Source of the DNA: Akkermansia muciniphila
Lineage (GTDB): Bacteria; Verrucomicrobiota; Verrucomicrobiia; Opitutales; Opitutaceae
Reading direction: 5' to 3'
Length of the DNA: 64,000 nucleotides
Assembly (NCBI GenBank): GCA_945888375.1
Contig: CAMCZZ010000015.1
Location: forward strand, 1 to 64,000
Under the pieces are notes generated by a model. The model was not told the origin of the DNA. It saw only the letters and a list, made by a program, of their open reading frames with translations, and searched no databases. Position 1 is the stretch's first letter, and every line of letters starts with the position of its first letter. Below, piece after piece: positions 14,348-24,410 of the stretch. The position numbers and the translations under genes are program-made.

Positions 14348-15877
14348 GTGCCCTCCTACCCGGTCCGCTCCCCCAAATCCAAAGCCAACCTTGTCCAAAC
14401 CTTCCGGGGCGAGACGCGCACCGCCGTGCCGCTGCATCCGCTGGAACAAGCGCTCGTGGTGGTGGCGATCCTTCACCTCTGTTTCCTGCCCTGGGCCTTT
14501 GGCACTCGCGCGCCCTGGGCGCAAATCATCTCCCTCGTTCTTGCGGTCCTCTCCTTTGGCATCGCCCTCTGGCCGCGGCGTTACAGCGGTGAACTCGCGC
14601 CCGAGGGCGATTTCACGCTCCACACCTGGCCCCGCCTGTTGCGCTTCCCCCCCTTCTGGCTCGGTCTCGGCTTCTGCACTTTCATCGTGCTCGGCGCCCT
14701 CAATCCGTCCTACGAACGGATGAGCAACGGCACCGTGTGGTATCTCAAGCCGCTCGAGCACATCGACTGGTTACCCTCCGGCCTCGACGCCCCGTTCACC
14801 ATCATGAACGCCTGGCGCACCCTCGTCATCGTCGCCGCCGTATGGCTGCTGGCTTGCGCCCTCTGGACCGCCATCACCCGCCGCACCGCGATCCAGACCA
14901 TTCTCACCGCCGTCGTGATCAACGCCGCCATCCTCTCCCTGATCGCCATCGTGCAAAAAATGAGCGGCGCGGATAAGATCCTCTGGTTCTTCAGCGGCGC
15001 GCCGAGCTACTTCCACGGCACGTTTTACTATAAAAACCACGCCGCCGCCTATTTTAACCTGACCGCGATCGTGGCGGCGGGCTTGATGATCTGGCATCAC
15101 ATCCGCGGCCTGCGCCACCTCGAACGGAGCAGCCCCTCGCCGGTTTTTGCCTTTGGTTTCATCGTGATCGGATCCTGCGTCTTCATGAGCGGTTCCCGCA
15201 CCGGCATGATCCTGCTCGCTGGCTACATCCTGATCATGGTCACCACTTACCTGCTGTGGCGCACCCGGCGCAGCGCAGGACCCTCCAACCGCCTCCTCAC
15301 CGTCCTGGCCACTCTGGCGATCCTCGGTTTTATCTCCACAGCCATTTACTTCCTGAACCTCGACAAGAGCATAGACCAGATCCGCCGTCTCGCCAACGAA
15401 GACAAACAGTGGTCGGTCGAGGCCCGTATCCAGGCCCGCGAAGCCACCTACGAACTCTTTCGCGACCAGCCGCTGACCGGTTGGGGCGCCGGCAGCTTCC
15501 GCCACGCCTTTCCCACCCACCAGCAAAACTACCCGGACATCTACCGGGGCCCCGCACGCCGTTATTTTTATTGGGAGCATGCCCATAACGACTACGTGCA
15601 AGCCCTCGCGGAGTTCGGCGTCATCGGCTTTGCCCTGCCCGTGCTCGCCCTGCTCTGGCTGATCGCCAAACTCTGCCGGCTCGGCGGCCTCGGCCAGCCC
15701 GCGTTTCTGCTGACCCTCTTCGGCCTCGGCCTGACGCTCTGCCACTCCTGGGTGGATTTCCAGCTCTACAACGCCTGCATCCTCACCACCTTCGGCGCCA
15801 TCGCCGTCATGCTGGTCCGCTGGGCCGAGCTCGAAATCAACCCGAGCAACATCAGCCCCTCCACCCTCCGGGGTTAA
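14348..15877 (+). CDS. O-antigen ligase / Wzy-like polytopic membrane protein
   Basis: This 509-aa protein has about a dozen hydrophobic segments and belongs to the O-antigen ligase/polymerase group (Wzy_C). The periplasmic part contains TGWGAGSFRHAFP and HAHNDYVQALAEFGVIG, the typical conserved stretch before the last membrane helices. GSRTGMILLAGYIL carries the conserved SRTG. It probably ligates or polymerises a lipid-linked glycan on the periplasmic face. Starting at GTG 14348, 29 bases after dxs, it is probably co-transcribed with it. The substrate cannot be told from sequence. No other glycan genes are adjacent. Confidence 0.8.
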   Translation: MPSYPVRSPKSKANLVQTFRGETRTAVPLHPLEQALVVVAILHLCFLPWAFGTRAPWAQIISLVLAVLSFGIALWPRRYSGELAPEGDFTLHTWPRLLRFPPFWLGLGFCTFIVLGALNPSYERMSNGTVWYLKPLEHIDWLPSGLDAPFTIMNAWRTLVIVAAVWLLACALWTAITRRTAIQTILTAVVINAAILSLIAIVQKMSGADKILWFFSGAPSYFHGTFYYKNHAAAYFNLTAIVAAGLMIWHHIRGLRHLERSSPSPVFAFGFIVIGSCVFMSGSRTGMILLAGYILIMVTTYLLWRTRRSAGPSNRLLTVLATLAILGFISTAIYFLNLDKSIDQIRRLANEDKQWSVEARIQAREATYELFRDQPLTGWGAGSFRHAFPTHQQNYPDIYRGPARRYFYWEHAHNDYVQALAEFGVIGFALPVLALLWLIAKLCRLGGLGQPAFLLTLFGLGLTLCHSWVDFQLYNACILTTFGAIAVMLVRWAELEINPSNISPSTLRG

Positions 15878-15888
15878 GCCGCAAAAAA

Positions 15889-15912
15889 GCCCGCCTCGTT
15901 TAAGAGGCGGGC
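15889..15912 (-). terminator. Terminator downstream of the FKBP gene
   Basis: GCCCGCCTC (15889-15897) pairs with GAGGCGGGC (15904-15912) across a 6-base loop. On the minus strand it is followed by TTTTTTGC, so it ends the FKBP transcript. It lies between two convergent genes and may also slow plus-strand transcription. Confidence 0.8.
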
Positions 15913-15934
15913 GAAAAGCGCGCTTAGCCGCGAC

Positions 15935-16729
15935 TTACTTGGCGTCCTCAGCGGAAACCGGAGGGGTGGTCACCGAGACCGGCTCGGCGGCGGGCGCCGG
16001 GGCCTTGATCTCGAGCAACTCCACGTCAAAAATCAGGGTGGCATTCGGAGGAATGGAACCACCCGCACCCTGCTCGCCGTAGCCGAGCTTCGAGGGGATG
16101 TAGAGCTTCAGCTTGCCGCCGACGCCGGTCAGCTGAAGACCCTCGGTCCAGCCGGGGATAACGCCATTTAGCGGGAACTCCGCCGGGGTGCCGCGCTGCA
16201 CCGAGCTATCGAAAACGGTGCCGTTCACCAAGGTGCCGGTGTAGTGGACCTTGACCGTGTCGGTGGGCACGGGCTTGGCGCCGGTGCCCTCTTGGATGAC
16301 CTCGTAGCAAAGACCGGTCGGAGTGGAGAGAACCTTGGGGTTTTTCTTCAACTCAGTGAAAAAAGCCGCCGACTCTTGGTCAGCTGCCGCCGCGAGGCGG
16401 GCCTGCGCGACTTGCTGGCGACCGCCCAATACGCGCTGGATCTCGGGGCCGAAAGCCTCGGGGTTGAATTTATTCTTCTCGCCGCTGAAAGCCGCATCGA
16501 GGCCCTGGAGCGCGGCCGCTTTTTCCTCGGCGGTCAGATTAAACTCGGCGATGCCGATGCGCTGGCCGACGAGATAACCAAAGGCCTCGAACACCTGGAC
16601 GTCCGTGTAGGCGGGAGCCGCCGGGGCGGCGGGAGCCGGGGTCGCGGCGGCCTCATCGGCGGCGCGAACAGTGCTGAGGGCGCCGACGGCGGCGAGAGTG
16701 GAAGCCTGCAGAATGCGAACGAGTTTCAT
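15935..16729 (-). CDS. Secreted FKBP-type peptidyl-prolyl isomerase
   Basis: This 264-aa protein starts at ATG 16729 with a signal peptide (MKLVRILQASTLAAVGALST, probable cleavage after VRA). An Ala/Pro linker follows, then a Mip/FkpA-like N-terminal helical domain (YLVGQRIGIAEFNLTAEEK). The C-terminal FKBP domain has VKVHYTGTLVNGTVFDSS, GVIPGWTEGL and GGSIPPNATLIFDVELLEI, with the Tyr, Asp, Trp and Ile-Pro residues of the active pocket. It should assist folding of exported proteins in the periplasm. A terminator follows it. Confidence 0.94.
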   Translation of the reverse strand: MKLVRILQASTLAAVGALSTVRAADEAAATPAPAAPAAPAYTDVQVFEAFGYLVGQRIGIAEFNLTAEEKAAALQGLDAAFSGEKNKFNPEAFGPEIQRVLGGRQQVAQARLAAAADQESAAFFTELKKNPKVLSTPTGLCYEVIQEGTGAKPVPTDTVKVHYTGTLVNGTVFDSSVQRGTPAEFPLNGVIPGWTEGLQLTGVGGKLKLYIPSKLGYGEQGAGGSIPPNATLIFDVELLEIKAPAPAAEPVSVTTPPVSAEDAK

Positions 16730-16905
16730 GCGTGGGTAGGGTGGATGGGAGGTGGATCGAAGATGGGCCAAGAGGTGGGCTCACCAACGGAAGTTTCACC
16801 CTGCCGCCCAACGCGCCCCGGTGGCAAACCCATAGTCAGCCCCCCCCGGGTTTCCTTTCGCAGGCTTGTCGGCGGCCCCGCGCGCCCCTTTTCTCACTAC
16901 CCCGC

Positions 16906-18828
16906 ATGCACCCCCACTCGTTCTGGACCAGCGCCGACGGCCATATCCTCGCCGTCCGGCGTAAAGACGCCCGCACCCTTTCCGTCACGCTCGGTTTCCA
17001 GCCCCGCCACCCCGCCGAATGGGAGTTTATCCAGGCCCACGCCGCCTCCCTCGCCTTCACCGAACGCAGCACCCTCGCCCGGGTCGGCATCGAGATGCTG
17101 ACCCTGAGCCCGCCTCGCGTGGGAAAAACCGGCGTCGTGCTCGAAGCCGACGCTTTTCTCTACGACCAGAGCTTCCCCAACGCCCCCTACTGGCAGCAAC
17201 TCCTCCGCCCCGGCACCCCGGTCGGCCGCCTTTTCCACGCCCCAGCCGGGGCCAAACTCACGTCCACCGAGATCTGGGAAGCACTCAAAGCCAACCGCCT
17301 CAAACTCCCCGCCACCACCAGCATCGACCGCTACGGCCGCGTCTTTCTCACGCCCCACTCCGTCACTTACACCCTGAACCCCCGCCTCTCCCGCCCGGCC
17401 TTCGAACGCCTGATCGCCGGCGATTCCGGCCGCGGCTTTCTCGATAAAGTCCAGGTCCGCCGCGAGGCCTCCCCCATCTCGGTCGCCCCCGGCTCCGGCA
17501 TCCTGACCAGCTGCTCGATGTATCTCAAGGAACACTACGTCGTGCTCAACCCCGGCGCGGGCAACTTCGGCATCCACACCAGCGCGGTGCTGCTCGATCC
17601 CATCAAAACTCACGGCACCAACATCATGCTGGAGATCTACAACCTCGGCGAACACCCGGTGGTAAATCCAGTCGTGTCCGTGGACGTCTACCGCGCCCCC
17701 CCCGCCTCCGACGCCCCCGTCAAAAGCCAGACCCGGCGCCGCCAGCAGGACGTGAATGCCGCCCGCGCCCTGTATGATTGCCTGGAAGCCAACCCGCCCC
17801 CGCCCGACGCGGCCGCCGCCAAGCCCCGCACCCGCGTGACCGTCGAGGGCCAGAGTTCCACCATGGCCAACCCGTCCGTGGTGGTGCAGGCCGCCACCTT
17901 CGCCGCCTTGCGCGAGAAACCCGCCAGCAGCACCCGCGGCGGCATCTGCGGACACCCCACCATGATCCAGGCCCTCGACGCCGCCCCCGCCGGCGCCGAC
18001 ACCCTGCTGGTTGATTATTTTCCCAATCTGCTGGAGCACGTCGAACTCCTCACCCGCCTCGCCAAAACCCCGATCAAACGCCTCGTCTTCCGCCGCCCGT
18101 CCCGCACCCACGGCTTCTTCCTGTCCAGCAACGCCCACGCCCGGCTGGATACCTTCGAAGCCCTCGGGATCAAGGTCTACTGGTTCAACGCCGAACTGGG
18201 CGACCTCTACCTCCATGCCTACCGGAAAAACCACGGCTTTTTCGTCCGCGAGGAATTAGTCAAACGCTTCCAGGAGTCCACCCTGCTGGCCTTCTACGGC
18301 AGTGCCATCGGCCTGGACGAGTCCCAGACCCGGCGTATCTCCGGCCTGATTGACCGCCTGGCCGGCTTCATGGGCCCAAACGTCGGCGTGCTCACCGGCG
18401 GAGGCGGCGGCGTGATGCGCCTCGCCACCGATCAAGCACGCGAAAAAGGCGCCCTCACCGGCGCCTGTTTCCTCGAGCTGGAGGCCCAGCCCCCCGAGCT
18501 CGGCGTGGACTTCTTTAATACCTTCCAGGAAACCTCGCGCCACTTCCGGCAAAAGTGGTTCGAAGTCGCCGACTTTTGCATCTTCAACACCGGCGGTGTC
18601 GGCACCTTGGAGGAAGTTGGGATCGAGTTGTGCAATCTCAAGTTGGGTATCCGCCCGCGCGTGCCCTACGTCTTCCTCGACCGCACCTATTTCTCCCCCC
18701 TGCGCGATCAAATCACGCTAATGGTCAGCGAAAAACGCGCCCCCGCCTGGATGCTGGATTATCTCTTGTTTACCGACGATCCCGACGAAGTGCTGGGCTT
18801 TTACCGGCAAAAGCTTCAGGTGCTCTAA
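16906..18828 (+). CDS. LOG-domain protein with a dUTPase/DCD-like N-terminal segment
   Basis: This 640-aa protein has no simple match that I recognise along its length. Residues about 202-250 ([20 protein letters not shown], then [16 protein letters not shown]) resemble the core of the trimeric dUTPase/dCTP deaminase family. Residues 463-600 look like a LOG/lysine-decarboxylase-like Rossmann domain: [34 protein letters not shown] and [13 protein letters not shown]. The usual PGGxGTxxE motif here has Thr for Pro. LOG enzymes cleave nucleotide monophosphates at the N-glycosidic bond. The middle part (about 290-450) is unassigned. It is followed 14 bases later by purD, which suits a nucleotide role. 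I chose ATG 16906. Confidence 0.65.
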   Translation: MHPHSFWTSADGHILAVRRKDARTLSVTLGFQPRHPAEWEFIQAHAASLAFTERSTLARVGIEMLTLSPPRVGKTGVVLEADAFLYDQSFPNAPYWQQLLRPGTPVGRLFHAPAGAKLTSTEIWEALKANRLKLPATTSIDRYGRVFLTPHSVTYTLNPRLSRPAFERLIAGDSGRGFLDKVQVRREASPISVAPGSGILTSCSMYLKEHYVVLNPGAGNFGIHTSAVLLDPIKTHGTNIMLEIYNLGEHPVVNPVVSVDVYRAPPASDAPVKSQTRRRQQDVNAARALYDCLEANPPPPDAAAAKPRTRVTVEGQSSTMANPSVVVQAATFAALREKPASSTRGGICGHPTMIQALDAAPAGADTLLVDYFPNLLEHVELLTRLAKTPIKRLVFRRPSRTHGFFLSSNAHARLDTFEALGIKVYWFNAELGDLYLHAYRKNHGFFVREELVKRFQESTLLAFYGSAIGLDESQTRRISGLIDRLAGFMGPNVGVLTGGGGGVMRLATDQAREKGALTGACFLELEAQPPELGVDFFNTFQETSRHFRQKWFEVADFCIFNTGGVGTLEEVGIELCNLKLGIRPRVPYVFLDRTYFSPLRDQITLMVSEKRAPAWMLDYLLFTDDPDEVLGFYRQKLQVL

Positions 18829-18842
18829 CTTTTTTTACCCTC

Positions 18843-20126
18843 ATGCTCCCCTCCTCCGTCCTCGTCGTCGGCTCCGGCGGCCGCGAACACGCCCTCGTCC
18901 AGGCCCTCCTCGCCTCTCCCGCCCGCCCCCGCGTGCTGTGTGCACCGGGCAACGCCGGCATCGCCGCCGAGGTAACCTGCTTCCCCGTCGCCGCTGACGA
19001 CATCCCCGGCCTGGTCGCACTCGCCCGCCGCGAACGCGTGGCTTTCGTCGTGGTGGGCCCCGAAGTGCCGCTTTCCCTCGGCTTGGTCGATGCCCTCGCC
19101 GCCGAAAATATCCCCGCCTACGGCCCCCGCGCCGATGGCGCCCAGCTGGAAGCCTCCAAGGTGTTCACCAAGGAAATCCTTCTGAAACACCGCATTCCGA
19201 CCGCCCCCGCCGGCGTCTTCACCGAGCTCGAGGCCGCCCTCGCCTATCTCCGCGCCCGCCGCACTCCCATCGTGATCAAAGCCGATGGCCTCGCCGCCGG
19301 CAAAGGCGTGGTCGTAGCCCAGCACCCCGCCGAAGCCGAGGCCGCCGTGCGCGATATGCTTGCCGATAACAAATTCGGCGCGGCCGGCTCCCGCGTGCTG
19401 ATCGAGGACTGCCTGTTTGGGGAGGAAACCAGCCTGCTGGTCGTCGTGTCTGGTAGCCACTACGTCATCCTCCCGACCTCCCAGGACCACAAGCGGGTGG
19501 GCGACGGTGACACCGGCCCAAACACCGGCGGCATGGGCACCTATTCTCCCGCCGAGGTGGTCACCCCCGCGCTACTCGATCGCATCGAAAACGAAATTGT
19601 GCGCCCCTCGGTGAACGCCATCGCGGCCGAGGGCATCGATTTCCGCGGCACCTTGTTCATCGGGATCATGCTGACCGCCGACGGCCCCAGCGTGCTGGAA
19701 TACAACACCCGCTTCGGCGACCCCGAGACCCAGGTGGTGCTGCCGCGTATGGCCGAGGACCTGCTGGCCTTGCTCTGGCAGGCCGCCCTGGGCCAGATCA
19801 CCGCTTCGCGCCGCGCCGCGGAAATCCCCGCCCACGCCTTGTGCGTGGTGCTCGCCGCCCAAGGCTACCCCGGCGCCTACGCCAAGGGTGACGTCATCAC
19901 ACCGCCTGCCGCCCTCGCCCCGGGCGTGAAAATCCTCCACGCCGGCACCGCCCGCAACCCCGGCGGTCAACTCGTCAGCCATGGTGGCCGCGTGCTCGGC
20001 GTCACCGCGCTCGCGCCCTCGCTCCGCCAGGCCGCCGACGCCGCTTACCGCGTGTGCGACCAGATCGAGCTCGCCGGGAAAATCTACCGCCGGGATATCG
20101 GCGCCCGCCAGTTGCAACGACGTTAA
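18843..20126 (+). CDS. purD: Phosphoribosylamine-glycine ligase
   Basis: This 427-aa ATP-grasp enzyme makes glycinamide ribonucleotide in purine synthesis. It begins [20 protein letters not shown], the N-domain signature. [20 protein letters not shown] and [16 protein letters not shown] belong to the ATP-grasp part. [20 protein letters not shown] and [17 protein letters not shown] complete the conserved motifs. Length is normal for PurD. It starts at ATG 18843, 14 bases after the LOG-domain gene. The other purine gene here, purH, is 15 kb away on the other strand. Confidence 0.96.
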   Translation: MLPSSVLVVGSGGREHALVQALLASPARPRVLCAPGNAGIAAEVTCFPVAADDIPGLVALARRERVAFVVVGPEVPLSLGLVDALAAENIPAYGPRADGAQLEASKVFTKEILLKHRIPTAPAGVFTELEAALAYLRARRTPIVIKADGLAAGKGVVVAQHPAEAEAAVRDMLADNKFGAAGSRVLIEDCLFGEETSLLVVVSGSHYVILPTSQDHKRVGDGDTGPNTGGMGTYSPAEVVTPALLDRIENEIVRPSVNAIAAEGIDFRGTLFIGIMLTADGPSVLEYNTRFGDPETQVVLPRMAEDLLALLWQAALGQITASRRAAEIPAHALCVVLAAQGYPGAYAKGDVITPPAALAPGVKILHAGTARNPGGQLVSHGGRVLGVTALAPSLRQAADAAYRVCDQIELAGKIYRRDIGARQLQRR

Positions 20127-20209
20127 GACGCCCGCCGGGCTTTTCCTTTGCCCCGCGCCTCTCTTTTTGCCGCCCTCCCCCTCTGCCCGTAACCCTCACC
20201 CATCCTGCC

Positions 20210-20659
20210 ATGCCCGCCATCCCCCCCACCACCATCGCCATCGGCTCCGACCACGCCGGCTTCAGCCATAAGGAGGGCATCAAGGCCGCCCTCCTGGCCG
20301 ACGGTCATACCGTAAAAGATTTCGGCACCTACTCCGCGGCCTCCTGCGACTACCCGGACTGGATCCGCCCCACCGCCGAAGCCGTCGCCCGCGGCGAGTT
20401 CCAATACGGGATCGTCCTCGGCGGCTCCGGCAACGGCGAGGCCATCGTGGCGAACAAAGTGAAGGGCATCCGCTGCGGCCTTTGCTGGAACGAAAAGGTC
20501 GCCATCTGGAACCGTTCCCACAACGACGCCAACGTGCTCTCCCTCGGCGAACGCACCGTCACCCTCGAGGAGGCGTTGCACATCGTCCGCACCTGGCTGG
20601 CCACCCCCTTCGAGGGCGGACGCCACCAGCCCCGCATTCAGAAAATCGAGACCACCTGA
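20210..20659 (+). CDS. rpiB: Ribose-5-phosphate isomerase B
   Basis: This 149-aa sugar-phosphate isomerase interconverts ribose 5-phosphate and ribulose 5-phosphate. IAIGSDHAGFSHKEGIKAAL is the N-terminal signature, and NRSHNDANVLSLGERTV and EGGRHQPRIQKI are typical later blocks. The loop GGSGNGEAIVANKVKGIR has the Glu used as catalytic base in actinobacterial-type RpiB, rather than the Cys of the E. coli enzyme. It starts at ATG 20210, 83 bases after purD, and may be in the same transcript. Confidence 0.95.
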   Translation: MPAIPPTTIAIGSDHAGFSHKEGIKAALLADGHTVKDFGTYSAASCDYPDWIRPTAEAVARGEFQYGIVLGGSGNGEAIVANKVKGIRCGLCWNEKVAIWNRSHNDANVLSLGERTVTLEEALHIVRTWLATPFEGGRHQPRIQKIETT

Positions 20660-20754
20660 CCCGCCCCGCCCCCGGCGAGGTTTCCAAGCCAAGCAGCAAA
20701 ATCCGCTTGCCGCTATCCCGCGACAAAACCTAGCTGAACCCTTGCAGATGTCGG

Positions 20755-20831
20755 CGGGGTGTAGCTTAGCCTGGTAGAGCGCTACGTTCGGGTCGTAGAG
20801 GCCGTGAGTTCGAATCTCACCACCCCGACCA
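20755..20831 (+). tRNA. tRNA-Pro (anticodon CGG)
   Basis: This 77-base tRNA pairs CGGGGTG with CACCCCG in the acceptor stem, with the C1-G72 pair usual for proline tRNA. The anticodon stem CTACG/CGTAG encloses TTCGGGT, giving anticodon CGG. The T arm has GAGTTCGAATCTC. An encoded CCA follows the discriminator A (20829-20831). Confidence 0.97.
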
Positions 20832-20907
20832 TCTGCCGAAACGAGCACCAGCCTGCCGATCCACCGCCCGCGACTTGCGTCCCGCTCGAAAGGAGGCCAT
20901 TCGCCCT

Positions 20908-21531
20908 ATGCCTCCCGCCACCCGGATGACTCCCCTCGCCGCCAAACGCACCATCGACATGCAGGTCCTCGCCGACTGGATCGAGCCGCGCGCCCGCGTG
21001 CTCGACCTCGGTTGCGGGCGCGGGGTGCTGCTGGAGTTCCTCGCCCAGACGCGCGGCGCCCAGGCCTTTGGCGTGGATCTCGATTTTGCCAAGATCACCG
21101 CCTGCGTCCGCCGCGGCCTGTCCGCCTACCAGGGTGATATGCTGGGCTACATGCGCGCCCTGCCCGCCGGTCATTTTGACCACGTCGTCTGCTCCCGCAC
21201 GCTGGAGGAAGTCCCCGACCCCGCCGCCGTCATCGCCGAGGCGCTCCGGGTCGGCCGCGCCGTGACCGTCGGCTTTGCCAACCACGGTTATTGGAAAAAC
21301 CGTTATGCCACCCTCGTGCTTGGGCGCAAACCGGTGAACCCGGTCTACCCCGCCACCTGGCAGCACAGCCGCCCCGCCAACCCCGCCACCATAGCGGATT
21401 TCGAGGACTTCGCCGCCGAGGCGGGCTACCGCGTGGCCCGGCGCACCCATCTGCGCGGGGACTGGAAAAGTCCGTGCGGGTTCGCGCCCAATCTGTTCGC
21501 CGGCTACGCCCTCTACCAACTCACGCGCTGA
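20908..21531 (+). CDS. metW: MetW-like methyltransferase
   Basis: This 207-aa protein has a class I SAM fold: VLDLGCGRGVLLEFLAQTRG is motif I, and FDHVVCSRTLEEVPDP a later motif. GFANHGYWKNRYATLVLGRK and NPVYPATWQHSRPANPATIADF are specific to MetW. MetW usually works beside the homoserine acetyltransferase MetX, which is not next to it here. I chose ATG 20908 because AAAGGAGG lies 11 bases upstream. The gene converges on ispG with an 11-base overlap of the 3' ends. Confidence 0.92.
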   Translation: MPPATRMTPLAAKRTIDMQVLADWIEPRARVLDLGCGRGVLLEFLAQTRGAQAFGVDLDFAKITACVRRGLSAYQGDMLGYMRALPAGHFDHVVCSRTLEEVPDPAAVIAEALRVGRAVTVGFANHGYWKNRYATLVLGRKPVNPVYPATWQHSRPANPATIADFEDFAAEAGYRVARRTHLRGDWKSPCGFAPNLFAGYALYQLTR

Positions 21532-23569
21532 GCGCCGGCGCCGCCTCGGCCGGCGGCTCGACCCATTTGCCGTGCTCCTTGATCAAAGCCACCAGCCGGT
21601 CGTCCGCCTCGGCCTGCGGCAGGTTATACTGCACACACTGTTTGCCGACGTAGAGGTTGATCTTGCCCGGCGCCCCGCCGACGTAGCCGAAATCGGCGTC
21701 CGCCATCTCGCCCGGGCCGTTCACGATGCAACCCATGATGGCGAGCTTCACGCCCTTTAAGTGCCCCGTCCGCGCCCGGATGCGTTGCGTCGTGGTCTGC
21801 AAATCGAAGAGCGTGCGCCCGCAACTCGGGCACGCCACGAACTCGGTCTTGGTGCTGCGCGTGCCCGCGCCTTGAAGAATGTTATAGGCGAGCTTCAAGG
21901 CCCGCGCCGGATCCGTCTCCGTCTCCACGCTCACGAGGTCACCGAGGCCGTCGCAGAGCAACGCACCCGCGAGGACCGAGGCATCGAGCAAACGCGATAA
22001 AAAGTCCGGCGCCGGGGCGACCTGCGTGGCCTCAGTGGCCCGGATCCAGAGCGGCGCCCGCGAACCCAGCCCCGCCAGCGCCTCGGCCAATGCCCGGTAA
22101 CGACCGGGGGCGTGGCGGCGGTCTACGCCGCTGGCCCGGTCATCCAGGGTGAAGAGGAGACCGGCGTCACCGAGCTGGCGCACCGTGTCGCCCAAGACCG
22201 CCCCCGCGAGCGCCTCCGCCGTGGTCGCCACCGCCAGCGCATGCCCCCCGGCCCGGGCCCACTTGGCAAATCCCGCCAGCGCAGCGGCGTCATCGGCCGT
22301 GCCGGCAAAGGTCCGCATCAACACCAACGGGCCCGTCGGCCGTGCCGCCAGCAGGTGTGACGGTAGCATATCGGCCGCCAAAGCCAGAAAACCGACCGCG
22401 CCCGCCGGCCAGGTGGCGGCAGCCGCAGCCTGGAGTTCTGCCGCGTCGCACACCGGCACCAAGAGGCCTTCCAGCGGGGTATCCCCCAGCCGCACGCCGG
22501 CGAAACGTGCCGCCGCAACCGCGATCTCAGCGGGGCCGGCCAGGCGCGTAATCACCCGTGGCGGCGCCTCGCCGCCGGCCACCCACCCCGCCCCCAGCGG
22601 CAGCGCCGTCGTGGCCCGGCGGGAGTAGAGGTAAGGGTCCACCCGATCCGGCACTCCGCCCGCCGCGCCCACCGGCACCCAGGCGGCCATGGCCTTGCGC
22701 ACGAGGGCCTGGGCCACGGGGATCTCATAAACACTGTCCTCGGTCAGGGACACGCGGATGGTGTCGCCCAGCCCGTCAAAAAGGAGCGAGCCGATGCCGA
22801 TGGCCGACTTGATGCGGCCATCCTCGCCGTCGCCCGCCTCGGTGACGCCGAGGTGCAGCGGGTAGTCCATGGCCTCGGCGTCCATGCGCGCCACCAAGAG
22901 GCGATAGGCCTGGATCATCACCTTCGGATTCGAGGCCTTCATCGACAGGATGATGTCCTCATAACCCAGCCCCCGGCAGATGCGGAGAAACTCCAGCGCG
23001 CTCTCCACCATGCCGAGCGGGGTGTCGCCGTAACGGTTCATGATGCGGTCGCTGAGCGAGCCGTGGTTCGTGCCGATGCGCAGGGCGCGGCCGAGCTGCT
23101 TGCAGCGCAAAATCAAGGGCGTCACCGCCTCGCGGATGCGGTCCAGTTCCTCGTCATAAGCGGCGTCGGAATACTCGCGCACCGCGAATTTCTTTTTGTC
23201 CGCGTAGTTACCCGGGTTGATACGGACCTTCTCCACGTGTTCGACCGCCTCCATCGCGGCCGAGGGCAGGAAATGGATATCGGCCACCAGCGGCACCCGG
23301 CCGAAACCGGCGGCGGCAAACTGCTCGCGGATGGGCTTGAGGCAACGCGCGGCCTGCACGTTGGGCGCGGTCACCCGGACGATTTCACAACCCGCCTCGG
23401 CCAGCGCGATCGCCTGCCGGACCGTCGCCTCCACATCCTGGGTATCGCTGGTGGTCATGGACTGCACGCGGACGGGATTGGCCCCGCCCACGCCGACGCT
23501 GCCGATCTTCACCTCACGGGTGTGCCGCCGGATGGTTTGGAAACGGGAAAGGGCGTAGGGAGTGCTCAT
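21521..23569 (-). CDS. ispG: 4-hydroxy-3-methylbut-2-enyl diphosphate synthase, long form
   Basis: This 682-aa enzyme of the MEP isoprenoid pathway converts MEcPP to HMBPP using a 4Fe-4S cluster. IGSVGVGGANPVRVQSMTTS and ADIHFLPSAAMEAVEHVEKV define the TIM barrel. CPSCGRTLFDLQ and IMGCIVNGPGEMADADFGYV hold the cluster Cys residues and the conserved GPGE. The length shows the long form with an extra domain between barrel and reductase parts, as in PVC and Bacteroidetes bacteria and plants. I chose ATG 23569; a longer frame to 24331 runs antisense to the CPBP gene. Confidence 0.95.
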   Translation of the reverse strand: MSTPYALSRFQTIRRHTREVKIGSVGVGGANPVRVQSMTTSDTQDVEATVRQAIALAEAGCEIVRVTAPNVQAARCLKPIREQFAAAGFGRVPLVADIHFLPSAAMEAVEHVEKVRINPGNYADKKKFAVREYSDAAYDEELDRIREAVTPLILRCKQLGRALRIGTNHGSLSDRIMNRYGDTPLGMVESALEFLRICRGLGYEDIILSMKASNPKVMIQAYRLLVARMDAEAMDYPLHLGVTEAGDGEDGRIKSAIGIGSLLFDGLGDTIRVSLTEDSVYEIPVAQALVRKAMAAWVPVGAAGGVPDRVDPYLYSRRATTALPLGAGWVAGGEAPPRVITRLAGPAEIAVAAARFAGVRLGDTPLEGLLVPVCDAAELQAAAAATWPAGAVGFLALAADMLPSHLLAARPTGPLVLMRTFAGTADDAAALAGFAKWARAGGHALAVATTAEALAGAVLGDTVRQLGDAGLLFTLDDRASGVDRRHAPGRYRALAEALAGLGSRAPLWIRATEATQVAPAPDFLSRLLDASVLAGALLCDGLGDLVSVETETDPARALKLAYNILQGAGTRSTKTEFVACPSCGRTLFDLQTTTQRIRARTGHLKGVKLAIMGCIVNGPGEMADADFGYVGGAPGKINLYVGKQCVQYNLPQAEADDRLVALIKEHGKWVEPPAEAAPALSA

Positions 23570-23695
23570 GACGGGAATCGAAGGGTCAAGTTGGCCGCGC
23601 CCGTCCGTCTCGGCAAGACCTCCACGCCGTTTGCGACCATCGCCTCCGGGCGAGTGCCGGGTTGCACGCGCCGCCGCGTTTGTTTCGCTGGGCGG

Positions 23696-24310
23696 ATGAA
23701 CGACCCCTTGTTTCTTTTGATTGGCCTCGGCGTGGCGGGTTACTTCGCCTGGCTCTGGCGGGCCGATCTGCTGGCCAACCGCGCCGCCGCGGGCGCACCG
23801 GCCAACCCGCTGCCCGGAGCCCTGCCCGCGACCACCCGCGCCATCGTGATCGGCATGCTCGGGGCGGTGGTGCTGGTCGCCCTGGAGACTTGGGGCGAAC
23901 TCCGGCTCGGGGTGGCCGAAGAGCAAACCGAGATCACCTGGCTGTTTGCCCTCTATTCGGTCTTCGCCGCCGCCATCATCGAAGAACTGGTTTTCCGCGG
24001 CTACCTGGTGATCGAAGGCAGGGGACGACGCACCCTCCAGTGGGGCGCGGCCGGAGCCTCGGTCGCCTTCGCGCTCGCCCACCCCCACCTGTGGAAATGG
24101 GAGGACGGCGTGCTCACCTGGAACTTTGACATCAAAGCCTGGTTCAGCACCGGCTGCCTGTTCATCGGCTCGCTGTGGTTCTACGCCTGCCGTTTCGGCC
24201 CCTGGAATGCCAACGGCTCCCTGCTGCCATGCTTCACCGCGCACGCCGTAAAAAATCTCGCCGTCGTCGCCGTGAAAGCCGCGCAAGGCTTTGTCGTGGG
24301 CCCATGGTGA
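23696..24310 (+). CDS. CPBP-family intramembrane protease
   Basis: This 204-aa membrane protein shows the CPBP (CAAX protease and bacteriocin processing) motifs. IIEELVFRGYLVI has the paired Glu and Arg, FALAHPHLWK the first His and PCFTAHAVKNLAV the second His with Asn. Five or more hydrophobic segments are visible. It is divergent from ispG with a 126-base gap. The ATG at 23696 begins a hydrophobic N-terminal segment (MNDPLFLLIGLGVAGYFAWL). The substrate is unknown; roles range from protein processing to self-immunity. Confidence 0.88.
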   Translation: MNDPLFLLIGLGVAGYFAWLWRADLLANRAAAGAPANPLPGALPATTRAIVIGMLGAVVLVALETWGELRLGVAEEQTEITWLFALYSVFAAAIIEELVFRGYLVIEGRGRRTLQWGAAGASVAFALAHPHLWKWEDGVLTWNFDIKAWFSTGCLFIGSLWFYACRFGPWNANGSLLPCFTAHAVKNLAVVAVKAAQGFVVGPW

Positions 24311-24410
24311 TGCCCAAACCGGCGGCCGCACGGCCCGCCCTCCCGGGCCATGTTTAGGTTAAAAAATTCCTTCGCCTCCCCGCCCCACTCCTGCCACAGA
24401 GTCGCTTCTT

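Noticed and set aside
23570-24331. N-terminal extension of the ispG frame
   Set aside because: The extension runs antisense to the CPBP gene, has no conserved features, and ATG 23569 gives the family N-terminus.
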